From the NCBI GenBank assembly GCA_944377405.1, contig CALWES010000003.1, forward strand, positions 62,001 to 126,000: DNA of 64,000 bases, written 5' to 3'. This DNA comes from an uncultured Lachnospiraceae bacterium. Its GTDB lineage: Bacteria; Bacillota; Clostridia; Lachnospirales; Lachnospiraceae. Position 1 is the stretch's first letter. Each line of letters begins with the position of its first letter. This document shows, piece by piece, positions 44,393-51,631 of the stretch. The notes below the pieces were generated by a model that saw nothing but the letters and a program-made list of their open reading frames with translations, did not search any database and was not told the DNA's origin. The position numbers and the translations under genes were made by a program.

Positions 44393-44605
44393 ATGAAAAG
44401 GAAGCTTAAAAGAGAAACAGCGCATCCGCTTTTTGTAGGATTGGAAGGTTTGGCAGCAGCGCTTGACTGTGGGCGCAACACGGCGGACCGGATAGGCCGG
44501 GAGGCGGGCGCAAAGGTTAAGCTTGGCGGCTGTGCGCGGTATGATCTCCAGAAGGTGCACGACTATGTGTCACAGCTTACCACAAGCCAGAGGAAGGAGG
44601 CTTAA
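44393..44605 (+). CDS. Excisionase-like HTH protein
   Basis: A 70-residue basic protein: PLFVGLEGLAAALDCGRNTA, DRIGREAGAKVKLGGCARYD, QKVHDYVSQL. This matches small MerR/Xis-type winged-helix proteins that direct integrase toward excision and often precede replication genes in clostridial elements. It is the first gene of the rightward operon; GAAGGGAGG lies upstream of ATG 44393. Confidence 0.75.
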   Translation: MKRKLKRETAHPLFVGLEGLAAALDCGRNTADRIGREAGAKVKLGGCARYDLQKVHDYVSQLTTSQRKEA

Positions 44606-44607
44606 AG

Positions 44608-45033
44608 ATGGATGAGACGAAAAAAGGCGCTACCGGTGCGGCAACACCGAACAGCGCCCAGAGCGTGGACCAGATGGACCGGAACCACGAGAACAGTTTA
44701 TCACAAAAGCCAGTGATGAGCCAACAGGAAAAGCTTTTTTCCCTGCTGCCGGAAGGCCGTTCCAACGCTATCCCAATGCAGATATTGGCTGAACAGTTGG
44801 GGGTGGATCCTAGATCGTTGCGGGCTGCCATTGCCCGGGCCCGGGAAGCGGGGGAGATCATCGCGGGAGACTCTGCCGGATATTATTGCCCTGCAAGCAA
44901 GGAGGAGCTCCGGCGATACTACCACACGGCGAAGCGGCGGGCCCTGTCCGGTCTGCGGGCTTTGAAGGCCGCCCGGCGGCTGCTTCAGGAAATGGAAGGT
45001 CAACGGAGGCTAGGAGATGGGCCGGAAGCATAA
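44608..45033 (+). CDS. Winged-helix protein of the element
   Basis: A 141-residue protein. The first ~35 residues are polar and probably disordered. A winged helix follows (SLLPEGRSNAIPMQILAEQL then DPRSLRAAIARAREAGEII), then an Arg-rich helix (YYHTAKRRALSGLRALKAAR). Similar proteins occur in clostridial prophages and elements at the replication locus. Function is not established. It overlaps the next gene by 17 bases. Confidence 0.7.
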   Translation: MDETKKGATGAATPNSAQSVDQMDRNHENSLSQKPVMSQQEKLFSLLPEGRSNAIPMQILAEQLGVDPRSLRAAIARAREAGEIIAGDSAGYYCPASKEELRRYYHTAKRRALSGLRALKAARRLLQEMEGQRRLGDGPEA

Positions 45034-45430
45034 GCGCTACGCCCCGCAGCCTTACGAGTCCGCTAGAGGGACGGGCGACACGTGTGCCCAGATCTACGAG
45101 AGTATGCTTACACACCCTGCATTTTTGCGGCTGACATATCGGCAGCGGTTCCTCTACGTGGTTTGTAAGGCGCAGCTGTACGGTAGGCGGAAACCCCGGG
45201 ATACAGAGGGCTACAAAGAAATCCCGGAGCTATACGGAGATGAAGTTTTCTTTTTTGGCGCAGACGATGCCGCAAAGTATGGATTATCGACTGAAAGCAA
45301 TCACCGGGACTTTTACCGCGACATGAGGGCCCTCATCGACGCCGGATTTATTGATAAGCTCGTTGAGGGATCACGGGGGCGGTGGCGTGCTGTCTATCGG
45401 CTGTCCAGTCGGTGGCAGCAGCCGCCATAA
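45017..45430 (+). CDS. Putative replication-type winged-helix protein
   Basis: A 137-residue protein beginning MGRKHKRYAPQPYESARG. It has a helical core (MLTHPAFLRLTYRQRFLYVV), a central DAAKYGLSTESNHRDFYRDM and a C-terminal wing (ALIDAGFIDKLVEGSRGRWR). It resembles the DNA-binding domain of initiator-like proteins in that a set of iteron-like repeats follows directly (45462-45604). That is inference from position and fold pattern, not a firm family match. Confidence 0.6.
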   Translation: MGRKHKRYAPQPYESARGTGDTCAQIYESMLTHPAFLRLTYRQRFLYVVCKAQLYGRRKPRDTEGYKEIPELYGDEVFFFGADDAAKYGLSTESNHRDFYRDMRALIDAGFIDKLVEGSRGRWRAVYRLSSRWQQPP

Positions 45431-45461
45431 ACAAAAGGGGATACATGGTATATATTATAGA

Positions 45462-45604
45462 AGGGGGGTATTTCGTACCCAGAAAAAAGTGCCTAAAAGC
45501 ATGAATTTCCGTTGGATCAGGGGGTGTTTCGTACCCAGAAAAACCGGATCAGGGGGGATTTACTACCCAGATACAGACAGATTAGGGGGGAAAACGTACC
45601 CACG
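45462..45604 (+). repeat. Four iteron-like repeats (candidate origin)
   Basis: Copies start at 45462, 45519, 45551 and 45584; the last three are 32-33 bases apart. The consensus is AGGGGGG-T/A-N-TTTCGTACCCAGAAAAA. The first two copies are nearly identical, the others degenerate. Each also has GGG...CCC half-palindrome character (GGGTA-tttcg-TACCC). The region 45431-45679 holds no gene. Location after a candidate initiator gene suggests an origin or an operator array. Confidence 0.6.
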
Positions 45605-45679
45605 AGAAAATAACAGGGCGCAGGCAGTCGAAACCACCCACGCCAGGACATACACAAATTGTAATAGGGGGTGGATGAT

Positions 45680-46615
45680 ATGACAAGTCCGGAGGATCTT
45701 GCGGTGCAACTTCAGGAACACCCGGACCGGCAGGACCTTGCGGCGGAGCTTTGGAGGCAGAATCGCCGCCAGGTGAAGGCCATTGTCCGGCGGTATGCCT
45801 GGGGCTGTGATACGGAAGACCTGGAACAAGAGGCATTTTTGGGGCTTATGGAGGCTGTGCAGCGTTACGACCCGGAGCGGGGACCGTTCTTTCCCTGCCT
45901 GGCCCAGGCTGTGAGGGCAAGGCTGTCTAAGGTGATTGCGAGATCCAGAGCGGTACAGATCCCGCAGGGGGCCTACTGGAAGCGGCGGAAGCTGCGGCGG
46001 ATCCTGGACAGTGGGACAAAACTGTCCCGGGAGGAGTTGGCGGAGGAAACCGGCATACCCCGCTCAGAAGTGGACTTCCTGCTGTCCGATTGTCTGAGCG
46101 CTGCGCTGAGTTTGGACGCGCCAACGGAAGCAGCGGGCGGGGAAAGCGAGGGGCTGACACTCGGAAACCTGCTGCCCGTCGGGGATCTCCCGGAAGTGGA
46201 TGTGATAGACGGAGTTTTTCTTGCGGAGCTGCGCGGGGCACTCCGGGAAGTAATCGATAGTTTGCCCTATGAGCTGTCCCACGTGATCCGGGAGCGATTT
46301 TTCTATGAGCGCACTCTGGAGGAGATCGGCGCGGATCTCGGTATAACGGGGACGGCAGCAGGCCAGAAGATCAGCCGGGCGCTTCAGCTGATGGGGAGCG
46401 GCGAGGCCAGGAAGCGGCTGCTGCCATTTTGGGAGGAGCTGCGGGAGGCAGAGGAGCCTCAGACCCGGGAAGACTGCCCGGGCCCGTGTTGGGACTTCAG
46501 AACGGAGGCGCTTATGGGATCCGGAGCCGGAATGTTCCGGAGAACCTGGACAAGCTCAACGGAACGGGCGGCGCTGTTTTTGGTTGAGAGGAGGATACAA
46601 CAGGATGGAGTATAA
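45680..46615 (+). CDS. Sigma-70 family RNA polymerase sigma factor of the element
   Basis: A 311-residue sigma factor with three regions. Region 2 is IVRRYAWGCDTEDLEQEAFL then LMEAVQRYDPERG. Region 3 is KLSREELAEETGIPRSEVDF. Region 4 is LPYELSHVIRERFFYERTLE then EIGADLGITGTAAGQKISRA. It is thus more like a group 3 factor than a two-domain ECF factor. It probably redirects transcription toward element genes or, if a satellite, to a helper. ATG 45680 is chosen over GTG 45671 because AGGGGGTGG is better spaced. The last ~60 residues (TREDCPGPC...) are not conserved sigma sequence. It overlaps the next gene by 11 bases. Confidence 0.88.
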   Translation: MTSPEDLAVQLQEHPDRQDLAAELWRQNRRQVKAIVRRYAWGCDTEDLEQEAFLGLMEAVQRYDPERGPFFPCLAQAVRARLSKVIARSRAVQIPQGAYWKRRKLRRILDSGTKLSREELAEETGIPRSEVDFLLSDCLSAALSLDAPTEAAGGESEGLTLGNLLPVGDLPEVDVIDGVFLAELRGALREVIDSLPYELSHVIRERFFYERTLEEIGADLGITGTAAGQKISRALQLMGSGEARKRLLPFWEELREAEEPQTREDCPGPCWDFRTEALMGSGAGMFRRTWTSSTERAALFLVERRIQQDGV

Positions 46616-47045
46616 ATACCGTATGGGACGGCGGACGGTTACGCTCCCGGAGGAGGGGCTGCTGTGTGTGCGCCGGATCCGGAGCCGGAAGGGGGACTTT
46701 GAGGGGGTAGACCTTTTCAGAGGGACCCCAGGACTCGAAGGACACGACAAACCGCATGAGCGCCTTTTCTATTTGCCGTCGGTGGGACAGTTTATTCTGG
46801 CAAACGACCTTACAGGAAAGGCGCAGCAGGTTACGCCGGAGCGGGGGCAGCTGTTTCTGAAGGATAACCGGGACGGAATCCGCCGGGAAAACTATGTGCG
46901 GGCCTTTGGGGAACCGGAGGATCCTTTTTTCTTCCCTCTTATTCAGGCTGAGGAGTGGGGGCTAGGGTGGACACTTTGCGGGGGTACAGGCGAGAAAACG
47001 AAAAAACCGAACGAGGAGGAAAAACCATGCACGAAAAAAAAGTGA
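46605..47045 (+). CDS. Element protein of unknown function
   Basis: A 146-residue protein starting MEYKYRMGRRTVTLPEEGLL, with ATG 46605 after GAGGAGG. Mixed beta-rich pattern with many charged residues (LFRGTPGLEGHDKPHERLFY). The end is lysine-rich (GEKTKKPNEEEKPCTKKK). No family is recognised. It overlaps the sigma gene upstream (11 bases) and the protease-like gene downstream (19 bases), so the three are translated as a unit. Confidence 0.7.
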   Translation: MEYKYRMGRRTVTLPEEGLLCVRRIRSRKGDFEGVDLFRGTPGLEGHDKPHERLFYLPSVGQFILANDLTGKAQQVTPERGQLFLKDNRDGIRRENYVRAFGEPEDPFFFPLIQAEEWGLGWTLCGGTGEKTKKPNEEEKPCTKKK

Positions 47046-48124
47046 TCCCGGAGGCAGACCGGGCCAGGCAGCAGCTGATCCGGAGGGAAACCCGGAAAGG
47101 GGAACGCTTGGACGAAGAAACGCTTGCGGAATTTATCACGGAACAGCCCTCAATACCAAAGGCAGGGAAGTATCCGGAGAAACTGGAGATCCTGAAAGGG
47201 ATATATGCGGAGTGCCTGGAGGTCTTTCATTTTGTGCCGGAGATCAGGGACGTTTATCTGTATGTGTTCCCGGAGAGCGAGGCGCTGCGGACGGAATCGG
47301 ATGGTATTGCGGTATGGGTAACCAACAACGATGTGGCGATAGGACTAGCTGAGACAATCCTAACGGAAGGGACAAACGAATATGCAAAGTCCGTATTTAT
47401 ACATGAGTTGGCACATATTATTTTGAAAGACGGCCACACTGCGGATTTTACCGCCTTATGGCACAGGATGGTTGCATATTTCAACCAGGAAAAGGGGGCA
47501 GATCTGCAATGTGATAGTAAGGCGGACAGAAAGCCCATAGAAGCAAAAGCGAAGCCGGGAACCTTTCCACAAGCTGACTCTGCGAGAGTGCGGCTAATCG
47601 AGAGAGAAACGCGCAGAGATAACAAGGGGGAGGTCATTCATAAAAGCGATCAGACCTACAGGGAGGAGAGAGAAAGGAAGCAAAGAGCAGAACGGGAACG
47701 GGCAGCAAAGCGGCAGAAGCAGGAAAAAGAGGATCAAGTTTATTCTAGGGTCATTGAAAAGCTAAAAGGTGTTGTACATGATGGAAAGCGTGCCCAAAAT
47801 GACCTTTCGGAGATCGAAGGCGGTAACGAACAACTGATAGAGCAAAAGTTCAGAAATTTGTTCGCAAAAGGATCCTTCCCAGAATCTGGACAGGGCGCAG
47901 AAAATACGCCTTATTACTCCAGACAGGAACAGCGGGAAATGGTTTGCAAGGAATTGCGGAAACGAATCAAGCGCGGCGAACAAGCGGACAGAGACCTTGA
48001 GGGAATTTTAGCCGGAAACTATAAAATCCTGAGCAAGTACCTGGAGCCGATAGCGCGAGAAATGGAAGCGCCTTCCGAAAAGGTGGAGAAAGCGCTGCGC
48101 TACATAACGGGGAAAGTAAGGTAA
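47027..48124 (+). CDS. Zincin-type metallopeptidase-like protein with internal repeat
   Basis: A 365-residue protein. Residues ~45-160 contain VFIHELAHIILKDGH (HExxH zinc motif at about residue 126) and a third candidate ligand in FTALWHRMVAYF, like WLM/SprT-type or ImmA-type peptidases. A short motif occurs twice: ADRARQQLIRRETRKGE (about residue 8) and ADSARVRLIERETRRDN (about 182). A Lys/Glu/Arg coiled coil (REERERKQRAERERAAKRQK) leads to a helical C-terminal half. A protease next to a CI-like repressor in an element suggests an anti-repressor role, which is inference. Confidence 0.75.
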   Translation: MHEKKVIPEADRARQQLIRRETRKGERLDEETLAEFITEQPSIPKAGKYPEKLEILKGIYAECLEVFHFVPEIRDVYLYVFPESEALRTESDGIAVWVTNNDVAIGLAETILTEGTNEYAKSVFIHELAHIILKDGHTADFTALWHRMVAYFNQEKGADLQCDSKADRKPIEAKAKPGTFPQADSARVRLIERETRRDNKGEVIHKSDQTYREERERKQRAERERAAKRQKQEKEDQVYSRVIEKLKGVVHDGKRAQNDLSEIEGGNEQLIEQKFRNLFAKGSFPESGQGAENTPYYSRQEQREMVCKELRKRIKRGEQADRDLEGILAGNYKILSKYLEPIAREMEAPSEKVEKALRYITGKVR

Positions 48125-48754
48125 ATGTGCAATCGAAGCGAAGACGAAGCAAGGGGGCTGACTGGAAAGAGACCAGAAACGCAAAGATCAGAGGCGGGCT
48201 TTTTCGTGAATGAGGGAAAGCTAGAATTCATCATCCGGACAGCTGTAAAAAGAGCCGTCAAAGAGGCGATTGCAGCATATCGGGCGGAACAGACCCGGGA
48301 GGGACACCGGGAGGAACGCTTTACAAGCCAGGAAGGGCGGATAAAGCAGGCGTTGAAGATGTACAGGACCGCCCGGCAGTTGATCCTTGAGACGGGCAGG
48401 GACCCGGAGCAATTCACTTTCGGAAATACGGAGATTAGCCTGGCGGAATTGGAAAGGGCTGTCATGATGTATCGGGACAGCTGCGAAAAGGGAGGCCTGG
48501 AAAGCGATATGCGGCGATACCGGGAACTTTTCGCCCTGTTCCTGGCTGAAGATCGCCCGCCGGTTGTCGAGATCGCCAGGTCTGAGTGTGTAAGCGCGAA
48601 AACCATATACAAGGACCTGGGCATAGCTGTTAAGAGAATAGCTGATATTTTGTTTATGGATCGGCAGCAGCCCGGGAAACGCTCAGAAGGCCAACAGAGC
48701 GTTTTATACCATTCTGGCGAACAAATACCGGAGGAACGGGAGAAAGGCGCTTAA
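48125..48754 (+). CDS. HTH protein of the element (ArpU-like pattern)
   Basis: A 209-residue, mostly helical protein. A Sigma-4/ArpU-type helix-turn-helix is likely near residues 140-175 (VVEIARSECVSAKTIYKDLG, VKRIADILF). The middle (QALKMYRTARQLILETGRDP) is a predicted long helix. Its ATG directly follows the stop codon of the protease-like gene. It may regulate late element genes as ArpU proteins do in phages, but the match is by pattern only. Confidence 0.65.
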   Translation: MCNRSEDEARGLTGKRPETQRSEAGFFVNEGKLEFIIRTAVKRAVKEAIAAYRAEQTREGHREERFTSQEGRIKQALKMYRTARQLILETGRDPEQFTFGNTEISLAELERAVMMYRDSCEKGGLESDMRRYRELFALFLAEDRPPVVEIARSECVSAKTIYKDLGIAVKRIADILFMDRQQPGKRSEGQQSVLYHSGEQIPEEREKGA

Positions 48755-48810
48755 AACGGCTGTAGTGCGTTTACACGGGTAAAACCCGGACAAATATCAT
48801 TCTTGAGGGT

Positions 48811-48845
48811 AAAAAAAACCACCACAGCAAATTGCTGTGATGGTT
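48811..48845 (-). terminator. Terminator for the minus-strand RHH gene
   Basis: Read on the minus strand: AACCATCACAGCA / TGCTGTGGTGGTT followed by eight T. One mismatch. Confidence 0.8.
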
Positions 48846-48846
48846 G

Positions 48847-48874
48847 CTGTTCCCGTTACGAAGCTTGGGAACAG
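48847..48874. repeat. Perfect inverted repeat CTGTTCCC/GGGAACAG
   Basis: 8-base arms at 48847-48854 and 48867-48874, just before the minus-strand terminator. May extend the 3' structure of the RHH mRNA. The rest of 48755-48956 shows nothing further. Confidence 0.5.
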
Positions 48875-48956
48875 GGCCCGTGAACATAAAGGGTCATTGC
48901 TTCCGGGAAGGCTATTTTGATAGTAAAGCATTTCAAAGGATATTGCAAGACCCTTT

Positions 48957-49151
48957 TCAATCCGACTCCATGCGCCTTTCTACGGCAGTCTTAATATATC
49001 CGTTCACACTTTCACCGGCAGCGGCAGCTGCTGCCTTTATTTGATCTTTGAATCCTTTAGGCACGGTCAATTCCAGACGGTCATAGTTAGCTTTTACGTA
49101 TTTGTGAACGGCCTTCTGCTGCGCCTTGCTGACTTTGTTTTCCTCTGTCAT
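48957..49151 (-). CDS. Ribbon-helix-helix DNA-binding protein
   Basis: A 64-residue Arc/MetJ-type regulator: ANYDRLELTVPKGFKDQIKA (ribbon strand LELTVP) and AAAGESVNGYIKTAVERRME (helices). The only minus-strand gene in the middle of the element. GAAAGGGG precedes its start. Three copies of a 14-base motif lie between it and the rightward genes, so it likely autoregulates and represses the facing promoter. It could also be an antitoxin, but no toxin gene is adjacent. Confidence 0.85.
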   Translation of the reverse strand: MTEENKVSKAQQKAVHKYVKANYDRLELTVPKGFKDQIKAAAAAAGESVNGYIKTAVERRMESD

Positions 49152-49222
49152 AAACAATCCCCTTTCATGGGCCCATATATAGAGCCACTTTTCCTTTATA
49201 GCCTTATTGTATCGTATAACGC

Positions 49223-49302
49223 TATTCCCGTAAATATACAAATTGCATGAATATATTCCCGTAAATATGGTTAATCTGTCAATAGATATATTCCCGTAAA
49301 TA
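49223..49302. promoter_or_regulatory. Triple TATTCCCGTAAATA operator array
   Basis: Exact copies at 49223-49236, 49254-49267 and 49289-49302. The third lies just upstream of TATAAT (49306-49311), in the -35/-10 spacer of a rightward promoter. The unit has short TATT/AATA ends of inverted character. Best read as binding sites for the RHH protein encoded alongside. The ~300-base gap 49152-49455 holds only this array and the leader below. Confidence 0.7.
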
Positions 49303-49337
49303 GTATATAATGTAGCCATAAGATAAAGAAAGGCACA

Positions 49338-49439
49338 GGGCCGGAGGGGTTGGGAAGAAAGCCCCCGAAGCACGGAACGGAAAAGAAACGCGAGACAGTA
49401 AGCGCCGCAAGATAAACTTAAGGCCACCGTATCCGGCCC
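49338..49439 (+). ncRNA. Structured leader RNA candidate
   Basis: GGGCCGGA (49338-49345) pairs perfectly with TCCGGCCC (49432-49439), enclosing about 86 bases that include a GGGG...CCCC hairpin. It is transcribed from the TATAAT at 49306 and ends 16 bases before the ATG of the 91-residue gene. No known riboswitch class is recognised. Confidence 0.4.
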
Positions 49440-49455
49440 GGAAAGGGGAAAAGAT

Positions 49456-49731
49456 ATGACAGAAAGACAGATCACAAGCAGGATCCGGAAGATCCGGACA
49501 CTGGAGGAGAAGAAAGCTTCTATTGACGAACAGATCAGCCGGGCGAAGGCGGAGATCACGGCGGACATGATGCTGCGGGACGTTGACAGCCTGGAAGCGG
49601 GAGGCTTCCTTGTGAGATTTACAAGGGTCCTTACAAATCGTCTGGACAGTAAGGCACTGAAGGCAGAGCTGCCGGAGATCGCAGCAAAGTACATGAGGCA
49701 GAGCGAGAGCTACCGCTTCTCGATTGCGTAA
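49456..49731 (+). CDS. Small coiled-coil element protein
   Basis: A 91-residue protein. The N-terminal half is a charged helix (RIRKIRTLEEKKASIDEQIS, RAKAEITADMML). The C-terminal half (FLVRFTRVLTNRLDSKALKA, AKYMRQSESYRFSI) resembles small clostridial phage proteins whose ends read like RFDT...RRF; function unknown. GGAAAGGGG precedes ATG 49456. Confidence 0.65.
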   Translation: MTERQITSRIRKIRTLEEKKASIDEQISRAKAEITADMMLRDVDSLEAGGFLVRFTRVLTNRLDSKALKAELPEIAAKYMRQSESYRFSIA

Positions 49732-49867
49732 CAAATTGGCTGACCTATCGGCCATACGGGGAAAAAGTGCTTGACACGGGTTTTCCGGAAAAAATGCATA
49801 TTTTCGACTGACAACACGAATAAGTATGCGGCCTGGTGCTAGATTTATGCAAAACCCGGAAATGATA

Positions 49868-49966
49868 TAATAAAAAAGCCCCAGAGAGGCCTTGAACCTC
49901 TAAGGGGCAAATGCTTTGCAGTGCATAGCCTGAGCCATGCTCCCATAGTTTAACATGACTCAGGCG
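49868..49966. repeat. Paired hairpins between the two small element genes
   Basis: GCCCCAGAGAGG / CCTCTAAGGGGC (about 49879-49910) and CCTGAGCCATG / CATGACTCAGG (about 49929-49965). Preceded on the plus strand by TGATATAAT. On the minus strand the first hairpin is followed by TTTTTTATT and would be a terminator. This fits either a structured 5' leader of the 98-residue gene or a short minus-strand RNA. Confidence 0.5.
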
Positions 49967-49980
49967 GAAAGGAAAGAGTT

Positions 49981-50277
49981 ATGAAGATAATGACAACAGG
50001 AATGGCAGACCATAGGGAAAGGGCCCAGGCAGGGGCTGAACGGGTAAACCGGATCGCGAGTTCCCTTTATCTGATGTGCTTAGGCCTGAATCAGGCGGAC
50101 CAGTGCGGGGAGGAACGCCGGGAACGGGCCTTGAAAGCTGCGCCGCTTGCCCTTGAGTGGTTGGCAGATCAGGCAGAGGAGGCGGCAACAGATCTTTACT
50201 GCCTTTCGGATGATCTGGAGCAATGCGAACGGGCAGGCACGGAGCCGAAAACGAAGAAAGCAGAGGGGGCGGCCTAA
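49981..50277 (+). CDS. Small element protein of unknown function
   Basis: A 98-residue acidic protein: MADHRERAQAGAERVNRIAS, SLYLMCLGLNQADQCGEERR, LALEWLADQAEEAATDLYCL. Predicted all-helical. No family recognised. It lies 30 bases upstream of the integrase gene and is preceded by AGGAAAG. Confidence 0.65.
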   Translation: MKIMTTGMADHRERAQAGAERVNRIASSLYLMCLGLNQADQCGEERRERALKAAPLALEWLADQAEEAATDLYCLSDDLEQCERAGTEPKTKKAEGAA

Positions 50278-50307
50278 CAGCTGCCCTTTTTGGAAAGGAT
50301 GGAAACT

Positions 50308-51432
50308 ATGGGGAAGAATCTGAAGGGAAAAGAACTAGGCGAAGGGCTGAGCCAGAGGAAAGACGGGCGTTACATGGCCCGATATAAAGGAAAGTGCAGA
50401 TATGCGGACACGGAAAGAGAGATCCGGACCGTATACCGGCAGCTAGTGCAGGACGTGGAAAGCCATGCCTATGTGAATAAAAGTGCCCTTACACTTGCTG
50501 AGTATTTCGAGGAATGGCTTGCGGGGAGATCGGATATAAAGGGAAGCTCAAAGGCCAACTATAAAGAGTGGTTTAAATGGCTGTCCGCAGTTATGGGAAA
50601 GAAGAAGCTTCAGCAGATCGAAAAGGCGGATGTAAGGAAGCTACAGGCTAAGCTTGTCAAAGACGGGAAGAGACCGGCCACCGTAAACAGCGCTATGGGC
50701 CTGCTGTTTCAGATCATGAAGCAGGCAAAGCAGGACGGTATCATAACCGTAAACCCCTGCGAGGGGATCAAGGCTATAAAGGAAAAACGGGAAAAGAAAG
50801 CGGTCAATACGATACACAGGGCCCTTACAAAGGAAGAACAGGCTGCCTTTATGAAGGCTGCAAAAGGTGAGTGGCTTTATAACATGATCGACTTTATGCT
50901 TAGGACCGGCTTGCGCTCCGGAGAAGCGCGGGGGCTTAGATGGCGGGATATTGACGGGAAAAATGGACTGATCCACGTAAGAAACAATCGAACGATTGAC
51001 GAATTTAAACAAGATTGTGACGACACCCCAAAGACAGAAACCAGTGTGAGGGACATTCCCATGACGGCGGATGTTCGGGAGATCCTTAACCGACAGCGGA
51101 AACAGTGCCGGGAGATGTTCGGGAATGTGCAGGGCTTAAACGATCCGGTGTTTAAATCAATAGACAACAGTTGGCTAAACAAAGATTGTTTAAACTATAT
51201 ATTTCAGCGGATCCTTATTAGAATGGCGAAAAATGGTCATAGCATAGACCCCATTACGCCCCATGCATTACGGGACACGTTTGCAACACGGGCCATAGAA
51301 GCAGGCATGACCCCCCAGACGTTAAAAACCATTTTAGGGCATTCAAGTCTAGCCATGACGATGGACCTATATGCCCACGTTCTGCCGGATACAAAACGGG
51401 AGGAGATGGAGAAAATAGCAGCGGCCTTTTAA
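50308..51432 (+). CDS. int: Tyrosine recombinase/integrase
   Basis: A 374-residue phage-type integrase. An N-terminal AP2-like arm-binding part (GEGLSQRKDGRYMARYKGK) is followed by a core-binding SAM-like domain (LTLAEYFEEWLAGRSDIKGS) and the catalytic domain. The catalytic set is complete: Arg in RTGLRSGEARGLRW (about residue 200), HALRDTFATRA (His-x-x-Arg, about 318), HSSLAMTMDLYAHV (His and nucleophile Tyr, about 345-355). ATG 50308 is preferred over TTG 50290 and ATG 50299 because AAGGATGG is spaced right for it. It lies 200 bases from attR. Confidence 0.95.
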   Translation: MGKNLKGKELGEGLSQRKDGRYMARYKGKCRYADTEREIRTVYRQLVQDVESHAYVNKSALTLAEYFEEWLAGRSDIKGSSKANYKEWFKWLSAVMGKKKLQQIEKADVRKLQAKLVKDGKRPATVNSAMGLLFQIMKQAKQDGIITVNPCEGIKAIKEKREKKAVNTIHRALTKEEQAAFMKAAKGEWLYNMIDFMLRTGLRSGEARGLRWRDIDGKNGLIHVRNNRTIDEFKQDCDDTPKTETSVRDIPMTADVREILNRQRKQCREMFGNVQGLNDPVFKSIDNSWLNKDCLNYIFQRILIRMAKNGHSIDPITPHALRDTFATRAIEAGMTPQTLKTILGHSSLAMTMDLYAHVLPDTKREEMEKIAAAF

Positions 51433-51462
51433 CGGCTTCTGTTTTTATGCAAACTGATTCTG

Positions 51463-51492
51463 ACTCACATTTTGACTCACTTAGTGACTCAT
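51463..51492 (+). repeat. ACTCAC direct repeats, right arm
   Basis: ACTCAC at 51463-51468 and 51475-51480, ACTCAT at 51487-51492, 12 bases apart. The gap 51433-51742 otherwise holds AT-rich sequence, attR and the host terminator. Confidence 0.55.
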
Positions 51493-51631
51493 TTTAGGTG
51501 AGAAAGCCACAAAAACAGTGATAAACAGATATGAACATTTATGAAAGAAAAAAATACTAATGAGCCTTATTTTAAGTACTTATTGAGACATTTGGATAAA
51601 CAACCATGAACAATGATAAATCAATTTTTTT

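Noticed and set aside
45462..45604. Direct repeats as a possible CRISPR array
   Set aside because: Only four degenerate copies with short, unequal spacing, no cas genes, and strong GGG/CCC half-palindromes; iteron or operator array fits better.
48957..49151. Toxin-antitoxin pair based on the RHH protein
   Set aside because: No toxin-like gene is adjacent on the same strand; a stand-alone regulator with its own operators is simpler.
49338..49439. Cyclic-di-GMP riboswitch, suggested by GCACAGGGC near its start
   Set aside because: The downstream conserved GACGCAAAGCC and tetraloop-receptor parts of that class are absent.
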